Source: Priapulus caudatus | Lineage: Eukaryota > Priapulida > Priapulimorpha > Priapulimorphida > Priapulidae | Assembly: GCF_000485595.1 (NCBI RefSeq) | Contig: NW_014577122.1 | Location: 145,149-180,670 of the forward strand | DNA length: 35,522 nucleotides | Direction: 5' to 3' | Shown: positions 10,705 to 21,745 of the stretch, piece after piece | How the letters are laid out: each line of letters starts with the position of its first letter | How positions within the stretch are numbered: the first letter of the stretch is position 1 | Notes under the pieces: model-generated | The model's input: only the letters and a program-made list of their open reading frames with translations | Database searches by the model: none | What the model was told of the DNA's origin: nothing | Made by a program: the position numbers and the translations under genes

Positions 10705-11165
10705 GCGGCTGCGCATGTAGCTCTAGAACTATAGCTCTTTGCTCTGCCACAGGGCCTGTGCAAGGGCTATAGTTCTAGAGCTACTGCGCATGTAGCTCTA
10801 GAAACTATAGCCCTTTGCTCTGCCACAGGGCCTGTGCAAGGCTATAGGTTCTAGAGCTAGCTGCGCATGTAGCCTCTAGAACTATGTGGAGGGGCGGGGC
10901 CCATTGCTCTTCCCCCAGGGCCTGCTGCAAGGCTAAGAGTTCTAGAGCTAGGCTGCCGCATGCAGCTCTTAGAAACTATAGGCCCTTTGCTCGCCACAGG
11001 GGCCTGTTGCAAGGGCATAGCTTCTATGAGCCTACTTGGCGCATGCCAGCCTCTAGAGAACTATCAGCCCTTTGCGTCTGCCACAGGCCCGGCGATGTGC
11101 AAGGGCAATAGTTCTAGAGCTACTGCGCATGCAGCTCTAGAACCATAGAGCTACTGCGCATGCAG
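10705..11165. repeat. tandem array of palindromic ~75-90 bp units
   Basis: Seven GCGCATG anchors, at about 10711, 10786, 10863, 10955, 11039, 11125 and 11157, mark six units plus a stub. In the cleanest unit the arm TAGCTCTAGAACTATAGC (10718-10735) is perfectly complementary to GCTATAGTTCTAGAGCTA (10766-10783). The pairing extends inward through CTTTGC/GCAAGG, leaving a loop with CCACAGGGCC. A second dyad centred on TGCGCA joins neighbouring units. Middle units are damaged by indels but keep TCTAGA and the CCACAGG loop. It is a satellite of hairpin-forming units; transcription is not shown. Confidence 0.9.
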
Positions 11166-12410
11166 ATTGCGTGCGAACCGCTTGTTATCTGCAAGCGTCG
11201 GCGAAAAATACACGCGCGCGGTAGGGGGCGCGCGTGCTTGCCATTTTCTGTCGTCTGAAGAAGATTTCTCCTTAACCTAAAGGTTTGCCCCCCGCGCGTG
11301 GGGGCACGCCGCCTACTGACATGCATTCGTGAAATCAGTTTTGCAATCTCTGAGCGTGTCGTCTGCGGAACGCTGGCGGGCAGACGTAAGCGCTCGGAAG
11401 CCATTACCTCGTGAGTCTTACGCGCGAGCGACGCACAGCGTTGCAGAACACACGACAGAGCCGCGACGTGTACAGAGGTGGTTACAGGAAGAGTGATGCG
11501 ACGTGGAGGGAAGCGGGGGGAGAGAAAACAGCATATAAAGTATATATTGACAATATAAAATATAAATATCATTATAAAAACATTATATTGTACTATCATG
11601 ATTAGCGCTGCCGTATTCCTATATAGAATTGCTGGTATACAATACCAGATACCGTCCTTCGAAAAAACAAACATTTGTTGTTGTGGATTAATGGGGAATC
11701 AGTGTGCGGCACGTGTGCGAGTAGTGTAGTGTAGTGGTGATATTATGCTAGAAGCCGAGACAGGAATGTGCAGCCACGACCGCCCACCGTCGTCGCAGCA
11801 AAACCCGCGCTCACAATGAGTTTACCATGAAGTAAGAGAAGCTGATCTCTGAGCTTAGCCGCGTGAAGCTAAAGAGAGGCTTGATGAAACGGTCTTTGGT
11901 TGGATGAAAGGACCAATGTTATGGTAATGCACTACGCCTATGGCCCCGTTGAGACTGTCGCCTCTCAGTATGGTCATTATGGAGGAACAATCGCCGACTG
12001 TGGTTTCAGGCATCTACGATCACAATGTGGGGACCGTCTAGCCTGACTAGTGAAAACACTGATTGTAACAGTGCCATTTCCCGTCGAGCTGAAATCCTAA
12101 AGTGTGGAATATTGGCTCTTTTTCAGAGAGTCCCCCCTGTAGAAGTAAGAATAACACGACAGGCTTTTGTGCGGAAAATGCCAGTTTGCGGTCTTTAGAC
12201 GACCAGCAAAAAGGCCATTCATGCGCGGATCTACGAGGTCAATTTGAAAAACTGAGTCGCGGTGGGAGGGTGAAAAGATTGCCTCGTCCTGTGGCGTGAC
12301 AAAGGACATACGCTGTTTTGTCAGTCAAGTGAGTGCGTCCCATCACCCATGCAGGTTACAACCTGACACACATGTAGAGTTTGTAACACAGAGCGGAATG
12401 CTACCCATAC
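11166..12410. other. unassigned non-coding stretch
   Basis: CpG-rich at 11190-11520, with a small GC hairpin (TGCCCCC at 11286-11292 with GGGGGCA at 11300-11306), then an AT-rich patch at 11530-11600, then average sequence. A 184-codon minus frame (11120-11674) runs partly into the palindromic array and has no recognisable domain. It is noted, not called. Confidence 0.45.
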
Positions 12411-12770
12411 GAGGTGGAACTTTGCCACCAGACTATAGTCTGCGCACAGGGTACGGAAAGACTCCCATGTTATAGCATTGCCACCAGGAGAGAGTCTGTG
12501 ACACAGGGTATAGAAAGCCTCCCATGGTATAGCATTGCCACCAGGATAGAGTCTGTGACACAGGGTATAGAAAGCCTCCCATGGTATAGCATTGCCACCA
12601 GGATAGAGTCTGTGCCACAGGGTATGGAAAGCCACCCATGGTATAGTATTGCCACCAGGTTAGAGTCTATGACTCAGGGTATAGAAAGCCTCCCATGTTA
12701 TAGCATTGCCACCAGGTTAGAGTCTATGACACAGGGTACGGAAAGCTGTCTTTGGTATCGTCATTTAGCC
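12411..12770 (+). repeat. 57 bp minisatellite with conserved triplet phase
   Basis: About six units of 57 bp, each carrying ATAGCATTGCCACCAGG, AGAGTCTGTGACACAGGGTA and GAAAGCCTCCCATGG. Because 57 is a multiple of three, frames stay open: a 120-codon plus frame (12414-12776) repeats a 19-residue unit (YSIATRIESVTQGIESLPW), and three minus-strand frames are also open. Openness on both strands points to the array itself rather than selection for protein. No signal peptide or known domain was recognised. Confidence 0.9.
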
Positions 12771-13068
12771 ATGTAGCCACAAGCCTCACCGTCTCACTGC
12801 ATGGCAAACTAGCATAGCGATGACAGCAATGCAACATAGCGACCTATCAGGATGTCCACCGACACGCATAATAACTGTGAATGGACGCAGAGCATCCCTC
12901 AATTAAAGTCAAATGTTGTCATACCGTTGCCTTCTTAAGTTCTTGATTCATCACCATAAGGTGATGTCAAGCAACAGCTGAGGTTTGCCGACGATCGGAC
13001 GAAGCGCTGTTGGGCTGCTACCGACACTCACGTCGTCGTAGTACCAGAGACCCTAGAACAGAGTTTTA
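12771..13068. other. unassigned short stretch
   Basis: Ordinary composition between two tandem arrays; nothing recognised. Confidence 0.4.
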
Positions 13069-13069
13069 T

Positions 13070-13165
13070 TGTATTGTGTATTGCGTATTGTATTGTATTG
13101 TATTGTATTGTATTGTATTGTATTGTATGCTATGTATTGATGTATTGTTATGTATTTGCTGTTGT
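13070..13165 (+). repeat. (TATTG)n microsatellite
   Basis: Pentanucleotide TATTG repeated about ten times cleanly (about 13073-13125), then decaying into TATGTATTGATG-type copies. Confidence 0.93.
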
Positions 13166-13478
13166 TATTGATTGCTGTATTGTCTCTCTGGTAGTATCTA
13201 GTCTGGATGTCAGCTAGGGAACCGTTGCTCAACTTCGGGGGAATTCTTCATGCTAATCCACACAGTGACCACAGGTGTCGTTAGAGTCGAAATCTCTCAG
13301 TATTGTCATCATGTGAATGTGTCATCGACAGGCTAACGAAAACGAGCAACAGGCTGCTATAATTGCATGCAGGGTAAATTGCATTACGCTGTTACATTAT
13401 AGATTATCATGTAAATTCCATTTCTCCGTCACTATATTATCGAACGACACGGTGACACGAGGCGGCATGACATACGGT
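13166..13478. other. unassigned non-coding stretch
   Basis: Lies between two tandem arrays. No repeat structure, open frame or RNA motif recognised. Confidence 0.4.
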
Positions 13479-13699
13479 TGTGTATAGTGTATAGTGTATA
13501 GTGTATAGTGTATAGTGTATAGTGTATAGTTGTATTAGTTATAGTGTATAAAAGTGTATAGTGTATAGTGTATAGTGGTAGTGTATAGTTATATAGTGTA
13601 ATATAGTATAGTGTATAGTATAGTATAGTGTATAGTATAGTATAGTGTATAGTATAGTATAGTGTATAGTATAGTATAGTGTACAGTGTATAGTACTTT
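13479..13699 (+). repeat. (GTGTATA)n / (GTATAGTATA)n array
   Basis: Heptamer GTGTATA units in the first half change to a longer GTGTATAGTATAGTATA unit in the second half. The array directly abuts the left end of the first 3.4 kb repeat copy. Confidence 0.93.
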
Positions 13700-13705
13700 G
13701 CGTGA

Positions 13706-16700
13706 ATAAAGCTTGCCCGGCTGACGACCTAACAGGCTACTGCACGCTATTATAATTAGGTTCTTCTGTGCCCCGCCCCCCCCCACCCGGAGCCAATGAG
13801 GGTCGGGACGGGAGGGAAGGGGGCTCGACAAGGAGAACTCACTGCTTCTATACACAACTATTACATCTAATCGCAGCGACGCATAACGGAGGACTGAATC
13901 CCTCGCTCATTACTCACATGTCAGAAGAGGGATTGTAAAGGATTACGGAGAGAGGTTTACATGCGCTGCAGAATTCTCGAGATTAGGGTTATCATGACAT
14001 CGTAAAAGATTATTTGCATAGGCGTGGATCGGCTGCGCTATTTTAGAAGATATCTAGTCATTCTGTCTTGTGGGAGGATATTATAATTGTCTGAGGGGTG
14101 GAGTGAGGGTTGTGTGTGGGGGTAGCCTCCTCTAGGCCCCTCCCACAAAGCAGATTCACGCATGTGTCGTGTTTTTAGTAAAAAACTCTAAGTACAGACT
14201 GGATAATTGTTAATGACACAGTTGTGCTAAGAGTCTTTCATCTTGGCTACCGGTAAAAGATTTGACTTCCTGAATTCAAATGGAGTTTAGTGTCGTTAAT
14301 CTGTAATGATCTGCCATGGGCGCAATAATATCGATATAGGAGCTATTTATCATCAGATTGATAGTAAGATATCAATGTTGGTATTGTTTCATATGATCAC
14401 TAATCTTTGTGTCTAAAGTTGTTTTATTGCTCGAATTCCCCCCTTTTTTACAGTGGAAAAGTAAAATATCCAAGTTTAAAATGTTTCTACGAAAGTAATG
14501 CGTGAGGGTGAGCTATATACACGATGTTAAGTGATGCACGGGCGGCTTTCGGCTAATTGGACCATTGTAAAAAAACGTAAATCTACATTTTAGCACACTT
14601 TTAATGGACGCGTCCCGTTGTTAGGCAACGTCGTTAAACCAAACATGCCGATGCTTTAACATCATAAGCACGGTTTTACGAGGCAAATTTAAAACAGTGA
14701 CGGTGTTATTGAAACGGACTGTAATGAAAATTTACGAGTGCAAACTTAATGGGCACTAGTGTGATTTTAAGTAATTCGCTAGCCATGCGTGAGGGCGCGC
14801 ATGCGCGCGTGAATGCTCTGTGCCTATATAGATTCATACGTCACATGTACAAGAACTGCTTTTGTCGGCAAGGCAGGCGGATATATTAAGGTTAATGCGT
14901 TTTCAGCAAGGAAGATCTTGCCCCCTCATCTGAATAGAATATTCTATGAAATTTAGATGAGGCACATACACAAGTACACCAAGCGAGTGTTTTTATGGCG
15001 TTGCAGCCCGCCCACGAGCGTTGCACGCCTTACCGCCATGTGTCATTGCTATAGGTAGAGAATAACTTCGTTAGGAAAGACTCACGGATTTTCGTCCGGG
15101 CACAATAACCGCCCTATACGCCTCCCGCGGTGCGCTTCGTCTCTAAAATTGTGAAATGAAAGAACCTCATTGTCGAGCGTCGCTTCGCTGTCAACTGGTA
15201 AGTTATGACAGCTGCCAACTTTCAAGACATGTCATCCTGATGCTTGCCGTACTGGAAACACGGGAAGCATGGGGGCGAAGCACACAACAGCGCCACACGC
15301 AGCGCGGGGATACGAATAATGCACAGTTTTCACTAAACATACAGAGAAACAGTCCAGAGAAAAGCGGTTGATGCTGAATGCTTGAGCCAAATATAATACA
15401 TATCACACGCTTAGGCGAACCTACGTTATGAATTAGGGGTCTGCACAGGTTTCGATGCGAAGGGTTAGGTTAGGATCGTGTCTGTCTTGACAAAAAATCA
15501 TGCCAACGTGGACAGATCAGGCCATCATGTTATAGTACGGTAATGAATAGAAACCATGCAACTGTTAACACACAAAGTCTACTGGCCGCTCGTTCTTGTC
15601 TCTTAATCACTTCTTTCAACAACATTTCTCCAAATCATCTAAATGAAAGTAATAATTCGCACGCCCACTCTCTATTCTTGAATGCTACGTTAGTAAGCCA
15701 GAGAGCGGTGTTCAACGCAAATACAGATTCCCTCACGCGCAACCTCGCCGCCAAACTCAATCAACAGCACTAAAATTAAACGCAAGATTTTCTGCTATGA
15801 TTCTCATCGAGTCTCCACAGTAGACGTACTAGCACGCGTGACTACCATAGGCTGCGCAGTCGAGGCATCGTCGCTTGAACTACTCATAGCGCGGAAATCT
15901 GGTTAACACGACGTGGCTGCACAGCAGATATAGAGCTTGCGTTCGTGTGGTAATCACAGTCTTCATTGCCTGCGGAAGGTTGCAACGCTCTCGTATGTAG
16001 AGTCACGCAGTTGACAGTTCCGGACGCTAAATATCAGTACTTACAGTACTGTACGTGTGGTTCAAGGAGAAGACGTCAATGCATGCATTTATGGTGTGGC
16101 GTCCCAGTCGTGTCGTATGGACGTGCTGTTGTGGTGCCATGACGTGGTGATGGCGTGCGTCTGCGTGCTAGCCGCGGCGTGCGTGCGTGCGTGCGTGCGT
16201 GTTGTGTGGAAACCATACAGAGCGAAACGTGTCGCGAGTAATGCGTTTTCATCGAGATATCGTCTCTTATCTACCTCTAGTGGTTGTTGGCAGCATGCAT
16301 TCTCATGCGCTGGCGAAGATTAGGCACACGCGTAGTAATCATTTTGCCGTGTAATTCTACCACGGTGGTGGTAACGATCACAATACGGTAACAGCAAAGG
16401 TTGCACCCCAGGCTTACCTGGCTCGTATTGCTCGCTTTTTAATGTCGCGCTGTACGTGGTGTCCCCCGCTGACTGCGGCCAAACACCTGGTCTGCTGACG
16501 TCTGCCTCGTGCGACACTCTGAAATTTTTATGTCGATGGTGTGGTTTTTTCACGCGTCGGTGATAGGTAATCGACGGCGTGTTTATTACATGTGTAAGTA
16601 CCATACGCGGATCGGCGGCTCGCGACATCACAACGCCGCGAGTATGGCGCGCGATTCTCCGCCACACCTTCTTCTTCTTCACGGCGTGATCACTATCCAT

Positions 16701-17075
16701 GTATGCACACCCTCTCGTGCGACCTAACCCGATGTTATAGAGAACTCGAATCCCCTGTGAAACCTCTTCTTTTGGCCACTCCTCCTACATGCTGCCCTAT
16801 TGTTCGCGCGCATAGTTTAAACTCCATGCAACAAACTCAAACAGTCAAAACAGCTGAATCAAACTCTGGTAACGCCTCGCAATTATTATCGCCCGGCCTC
16901 CGAGGCACTTTGTGATTGTGTAAGTTTTTCGACGTGGGATTTTTAATGAATGAATTCGTTTATGCATCGATTGGAGCACAGCAGAACTGCGGCTGTCCCG
17001 TGAGTGTCTTGGGTAGCTGGCTGAATTCATTCCGCGATCTCTGCACACTTAACACTACCGTCGCCAAGTCCGCTG
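13706..17075 (+). repeat. 3.4 kb dispersed repeat, copy 1
   Basis: Collinear and same-strand with 30666-34053, from ATAAAGCTTGCCC at the left to CGCCAAGTCCGCTG at the right. Shared landmarks include a CCCACCCGGAGCC-type C-run, TTTTAGAAGATATC, CACGGGCGGCTTTCGGCTAA, the GTTAGGCAACGTCG block, a TATAATACATATCACACGC block, a CGTG microsatellite (about 16185-16202), and TTCTTCTTCTTCACGG. Outside both ends the sequences differ completely. No frame longer than about 130 codons exists and none is kept between copies, so it encodes no visible protein. No terminal inverted repeats or target duplications were found. It may be a non-autonomous element or a decayed retroelement part. Confidence 0.9.
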
Positions 17076-17079
17076 GGAA

Positions 17080-17167
17080 TAAGAAGGAAGAGCGAGAAGA
17101 GAACGAGAGAGAAGAGCGAGAGAATGAGGGGTCGTGTGTGAGAAGAGGAGCGGGGCAGAGAAAGAGA

Positions 17168-17202
<35 letters not shown>

Positions 17203-17402
17203 AAGAAGAGAGAGAGAGGAGAAAGATGATGTTAGAGAGAGAGAAAGAGAGCAGAGAGCAAGCAGAAGAGAAGGAGCAGAAGACAAGAGAGTAGAGAGAC
17301 GAGAACGAGAAGAGAGAGAGGGAGGGAAGAGCCGAAGCGTAGACGAGAGAGAGAGAAGACGATGAAGAGAGAGAAGCAGAAGAGCAGCAGAGAGAGAGAG
17401 AG
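17080..17402 (+). repeat. GA-rich purine tract
   Basis: About 320 bases of almost pure A and G on the plus strand (GAGAGA with AAG, GCAGAG and GACGAGA interruptions), starting right at the end of the first 3.4 kb copy. Arg/Glu-rich plus frames and Ser/Leu-rich minus frames are repeat translations. Long purine mirror tracts of this sort can form triplex DNA. Confidence 0.93.
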
Positions 17403-18740
17403 GATGGGAACGTTACCGTCACGTCTTTCGTTCGCGAGAAAATTCAGACTCTAGTAGCCATATTTTATTAACGCGTAGAGATTCATTGTGTGATCGAGGC
17501 CTTATCGCTTGCTGTTACTTCAAAGCCCGCTACTCTTCGATTCGACGCGCCATCATAATAGCCTAACATCAGTGATTAATTATTCTCTTTATGTCATCTA
17601 TTAGAGATGCATCCCGCTCCCTCCAGAGCCGGATGAAAATACGATCCGCTAATGCTTTCACACAGAACCATAATCATCAATAGCTTGGCAGAGTCGCAGC
17701 CACACACGTGCTTTCTATGCTTAAGCTTAATGCGTGGGATTTAAATTTGATTTGCATTCGGCTGTTTGCTGTCTAATTATCTGATTGAGGGGAAGGCGGA
17801 ATGCCAACGCGGAATACGTTTAGCATTTAAAGTAGCGCTATTCCGAAGTGGGCAAGTAAGACTGACGACTCTCCACGACCATTACTATGCCAACTGCGAA
17901 ATCTGTACGATGGCCTGTTGCATGGAACAGTGGATCCCTCTTACGGTCGGCAAACCTGACAATCCCGATTAAGTGGTGTGCCGATTAGCGAGTGAACAGT
18001 TTTCTTAACAAACGCATAAGGATTGTTTCGCCAAAGCGTATGTTGTGTCGTTTGAGCGCATAGCGCTCGTATTCAAGGTACCCGATAATAGTGGGGACTG
18101 CTGATCCATTAGTATACATTGCAGTTGCCACATATACATATAGTACAGGCGATTGTCGATATAAGCGTGTTATCGTGTTACCGTGTGTCGCATGCAACGT
18201 CAATCGCTTTTAACGCTAAATGCTCTGCGACGTGTAACATTCGTCTAGCTTACAACCGAATCATTACGCTTAACATGTAGAGCTGAACGCATTACCGCAC
18301 AAACCACAGGCCACTGTTAAGCCTGGTTCAAATAAAATTATAATGCTAAATAAATACAGAAATCTATTTACTACCAAGATGCTTAATGTTCTATAACCTC
18401 TCTTTCTACCTATTATTGCGACAGATTTCTGCTAAATTCGCCCAAATCCTATGTAGCAACATACGCTGCCCGGCGGCCATTGCTCTCGCGCGCTGCACTG
18501 TGCCACGACTTAACACTTATATATATAGCAATCGCCGCCGGCGTTTATCGTTGCTCACATTGGCATTTGACGCGAATTTACAGGCAAACTTAACTGTCTC
18601 CAATAATAGTGGAAAGAGAGTTATAAAACATTAAGAATTCGTAGATTCCAATTCCTGTGCCACAACATTCGCACCTCTACCTGCCTCGCGTTACACACAG
18701 ACATCATATACGCATGCACCGCGCCTCTAGAAGCTGCTCG
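17403..18740. other. unassigned non-coding stretch
   Basis: Average composition, no tandem structure. Small frames at 17766-17972 (68 codons) and 18386-18634 (82 codons) have no recognisable domain. Nothing else seen. Confidence 0.45.
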
Positions 18741-18744
18741 CATC

Positions 18745-19027
18745 TATAATATATATATATATTTATTTATATATATATATAATATATATATTATTATTTA
18801 TTATTATATATATATTATATATTATAATATATATATATCAAAGCTACATAATAGAGATATGTACTATGCATTATACTATACTATTATTATGTATTATTAT
18901 GTAACTTATATATTATATCAGGAGTTAATGGAGACAAACTTTGTCTTCATTAACTCCTGATTATATATATGTATATGTACTATGTACTATGTATGTATGT
19001 CTCTATTATGTACTCTTGATATATATA
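18745..19027. repeat. AT-rich microsatellite cluster
   Basis: TATATA and TATTAT runs, then TATTATTATG, GTACTATGTACTATG and GTATGTATG variants. It encloses the 21 bp palindrome described separately. Confidence 0.88.
18918..18960. repeat. 21 bp near-perfect palindrome, 1-nt centre
   Basis: The left arm (18918-18938, TCAGGAGTTAATGGAGACAA plus A) is complementary to the right arm (18940-18960, ending CATTAACTCCTGA) with one G-T wobble and a single central base. It sits in AT repeat on both sides, which extends the pairing weakly. As DNA it would extrude a cruciform; as RNA a 20-bp hairpin with almost no loop. It could be a minimal foldback insertion or a template-switch product. Confidence 0.95.
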
Positions 19028-19372
19028 CGCCTGAACATGCGTCACCCCTCCACCCCTAAATGAAAAGGGCGACGGCGATCTCAGTCCCCACCCACAGGCC
19101 ACGTTCACCTTTGGCGCCCAGCATTTTTTTTCAGTCAACATGTCTCATCGGGCAGATTCACAGCGTTACATCGTTTCGCTTTTTCGTTCGCAAATAGACG
19201 TGTGTGTAACTATATATAGTGAAGGCGCGCAGGAACACACCTGCGCACGCCTAATGTATCGTTACATGTGTTTGCGAGGGATTAGGCGACGCGCATGCAT
19301 CGGCTTTATGTATCTGACAGCAGTTTTTTACCGTAATTGATTATACGGGGTACGGGGAAAGGGAAGCCATGG
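19028..19372. other. unassigned non-coding stretch
   Basis: CpG-containing sequence with a 66-codon frame at 19140-19340 that shows no domain. Nothing else recognised. Confidence 0.4.
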
Positions 19373-19377
19373 CTAGT

Positions 19378-20120
19378 CTGTCTCTCTGTCTCTCATTCTC
19401 TCTCTCTCTCTCCTCGCTCTTGTTACCGCACAACGCACACGCACACGCCACCCGCACACGCAGCACGCCACACGCAACACGCACACGCAACACGCACACG
19501 CACACGCACACCCACAATCACACGCAAACGCTACACGCACACGCACACGCCACACGCACACGCCACACGCACACGCACATACACCACCACCACGCCACGA
19601 ACGAACAGCATGCACGCACACACAGAACACACACACATATACATCACACACACCCAACACACACGCGCGCGCGCGCACACAATCTCTCTCTTCCTCAATT
19701 GCCTTTCTCTATTCCTCTCACTCCCACCGCGCTCTCTCGCTCTTACTATATGGCCATACCGCTCCATCTCTCGATTTATATCTCTCCCCTTTCCGCTCCC
19801 TTTATTCCGCTATCTCGCAATACCTCCCCCCCCCTCGGTGCGCGCTCTCTCTCTCTTTCTCCCGCTATATCGTCATCCTCCGCTCCCACTCTCTCTATCC
19901 TTCTCGCTATATCGTCGTCCCCCGCTCTTTCTCTATACTCGCTTTCTCTTTCTTTCGTTTTCTTACTCGCTACCCCCCCCCCCGTGCCAGCTCTGTCTCC
20001 TTATCTCGCCCTTCTTTCGTTCCCTTACTACCCCCCTCTTCCCGCGCGCCCCCTCTCTCTCCTTACCTCGCCATCCCACCACCTCTCCCTCCCCTCGCTC
20101 ATTCTGTCTCCCCCTCGCCG
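19378..20120 (+). repeat. CT-rich and CACACG-rich compound microsatellite
   Basis: CTCTCT (19378-19415), then about 240 bases of ACACGC/CACACGCCAC units ending in CGCGCGCGCGCA (about 19435-19680), then 440 bases of CT/CCCC-rich pyrimidine sequence. Two overlapping plus frames of 279 and 273 codons run through it, giving Thr-His-Arg then Ser-Leu-Pro strings. These are compositional, not genes. Confidence 0.92.
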
Positions 20121-20281
20121 TGCGCACGCAGCGGATCGATGTCTACGGCAAGAGTTGCTGCAGATTAAAATCCTGAAATTTCGCCAGTAATTGGTGACAT
20201 TATGTTTACGGCGGCATTAGGCGGATGAGGCTGCACGCGGGTTTCTACACATGATGCGCGCACGATAGCAGTGCAGCGCTA

Positions 20282-20440
20282 GTGTTAGTATATTATGCAG
20301 TTATATAAGGTATATGCAGTTAATATGTAGTTAGTATAGTGTTAGTATATTATGCAGTTAGTAGGTATATGCAGTTAGTAGGTATATGCAGTTAGTATAT
20401 GCAGTTAGTATAGTGTTATAGTATAGTGTTAGTATATGCC
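20282..20440 (+). repeat. GTTAGTATATGCA minisatellite
   Basis: Repeated GCAGTTAGTA(G)GTATAT and GTGTTAGTATA modules of about 16-20 bp in irregular order, roughly eight copies. Confidence 0.85.
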
Positions 20441-20715
20441 AGCATCGGCTGTATAAGCTAGCCTGCAAGATGAGCTCTTCCGATGCTCCCCCAGCAAAAC
20501 GCGGGCTTCCTTCCATCGCTTGTCACTGCTTTCCGAGCGCCGTGACAAAGAGTTACCGCCGCTGTCGCTGCCGCTGCGGCGGCCTCCTTTCATGTTGCCT
20601 GAACGTTTTTTTTTATAAATGAGAGCACAATTAGTGTAGAGCAGTTGTTGTTGACAGCGACGCGCGTGGGTAGGTAAGCAGCTTCAGCGTGGAAAGAAGG
20701 GAAGGCTTGCTGTGA
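20441..20715. other. unassigned short stretch
   Basis: Contains a CCGCCGCTGTCGCTGCCG patch and a T run (TTTTTTTT near 20609). Nothing recognised. Confidence 0.4.
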
Positions 20716-20721
20716 ACGCGT

Positions 20722-20868
20722 GGGTGGGGTGGGGTGGGGTGGTGGGAGTGCTGTAAACGAAGGGGAAGGGTGGGCGCGCTAGGGATTCCGGGGGTGGGTG
20801 AGAGCCCCGGGAGGTGGGGTGTGTGCGTGCGTGGGTGGGGGTGGAGTGTTGGGGTCCGCGACCTCCCC
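20722..20868 (+). repeat. G-rich tract with quadruplex-forming runs
   Basis: TGGGTGGGGTGGGGTGGGGT at 20721-20740 continues into GGTGGGAG, giving at least five G3-G4 runs separated by one or two bases, the canonical pattern for an intramolecular G-quadruplex. Further G4-G5 runs follow to 20868. Formation is inferred from the pattern only. Confidence 0.8.
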
Positions 20869-21660
20869 ACGAGTTGCACTTGCAACGGTACGGATGTGGT
20901 TGGCGAGAAATCTACGAACGCTCATACATCTCGATGTTAGAGACATACAGACACACATACACGCACGCGCGACATGCTATAGTCGCTGCTGTCTCGATAC
21001 TGTCATTCAACACGCCTATACTACTGGCTATCACGTTATTATAGATTCACATAAGAATCATCGCGTGGGTTCGCGGATTAGATGATGCCGCGGGAGAAAT
21101 TAATAAACAGCGATAGAATATGAATGCGTGCAGTTACGCGCGGAAAATGGTTTGATGGTGATCGCGTCGCGCGTGCTTGTGTGCGCCTGTCCGAATGGAA
21201 AATAAGCAATTTAGGATTGAAAGCCCGGCGATATGGAGAGTAAATGTTTGAGGGTAGACAACCTCATGGGCGCGTGTAGCAGGATATGCTGTCAGCAGCC
21301 CACCGTGCCGGATCTATAGTGCAGACGCGTCAGAAACAAATGAACGTCACTCGAAGCGTCAACTGCGCGACTGTTCCAGATATGGACACAAGAAATCTGC
21401 TGAATTTCAGTAAAAACGACTTTCTCTATATTCCTGCGAAACACGTATAATTAACAGCTCCATCCGAAAGAAAGAAACACAGGTGTGCACTACTGTCCCG
21501 CGAACATCCGCTCACGTGACTCACTAGCATCGCTTGTAGCGAATCGTGTACCGGGGAGAAATACACATTTTTCCGGAAATAGCCGAACGGTAGTAGGGCG
21601 CAACTTCGGGATCGCTCCGGTCCATAATACACATGTGTACACATGTATACGCATTGTGAA
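20869..21660. other. unassigned non-coding stretch
   Basis: Average composition. A CATGTGTACACATGTATAC palindromic patch lies just left of the telomeric repeats (21632-21650). Small frames (95, 72 and 71 codons) overlap on both strands and show no domain. Confidence 0.45.
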
Positions 21661-21713
21661 CCCTAACCCTAACCCTAACCCTAATCCTAGCCTACCCTAA
21701 CCCTAACCCTAAA
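21661..21713 (+). repeat. interstitial telomeric repeat (CCCTAA)n
   Basis: Three exact CCCTAA units, then CCCTAATCCTAGCCTA (decayed units), then CCCTAACCCTAACCCTAAA. In the reverse strand this is TTAGGG, the telomere repeat of most animals. About nine units in total, flanked by unique sequence on the left and an A-rich tract on the right, so it is internal rather than a chromosome end. Confidence 0.93.
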
Positions 21714-21745
21714 CAGAAAAATAAAAAAAATAAAAAAATAAAAAA
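21714..21745. repeat. A-rich linker (AAAAAT repeats)
   Basis: CAGAAAAATAAAAAAAATAA-type sequence. On the minus strand it is a series of T4-T8 runs directly downstream of the tRNA-like sequence, suitable as Pol III termination signals. Confidence 0.7.

Noticed and set aside
11120-11674. 184-codon minus-strand frame
   Set aside because: It overlaps the palindromic array, begins with an isoleucine/phenylalanine-rich AT patch, and has no recognisable domain; it is likely a chance frame in CpG-rich, stop-poor sequence.
12414-12776. 120-codon protein with 19-residue repeats
   Set aside because: The unit length of 57 bp alone keeps it open, and three minus-strand frames are open as well. No signal peptide, partner exon or known repeat family.
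14440-14462. Pyrimidine tract and AG resembling a splice acceptor in the 3.4 kb repeat
   Set aside because: The AG is kept in both copies, but all three frames after it hit stops quickly and no donor follows.
15543-15773. 76-codon frame inside 3.4 kb copy 1
   Set aside because: It looked protein-like, but the same region in copy 2 (about 32610-32815) is broken by several indels and keeps no frame.
17080-17402. Arg-Glu-rich coding exon
   Set aside because: Pure GA-type repeat; all frames on the strand give RE/ER/GK strings.
19337-20190. Two plus-strand frames of 279 and 273 codons
   Set aside because: They overlap in different frames over CACACG and CT-rich repeats and consist of Thr-His-Arg and Ser-Leu-Pro strings without any domain.
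21661-21713. Chromosome end
   Set aside because: Only about nine repeat units, some decayed, with more than 13 kb of sequence on either side.
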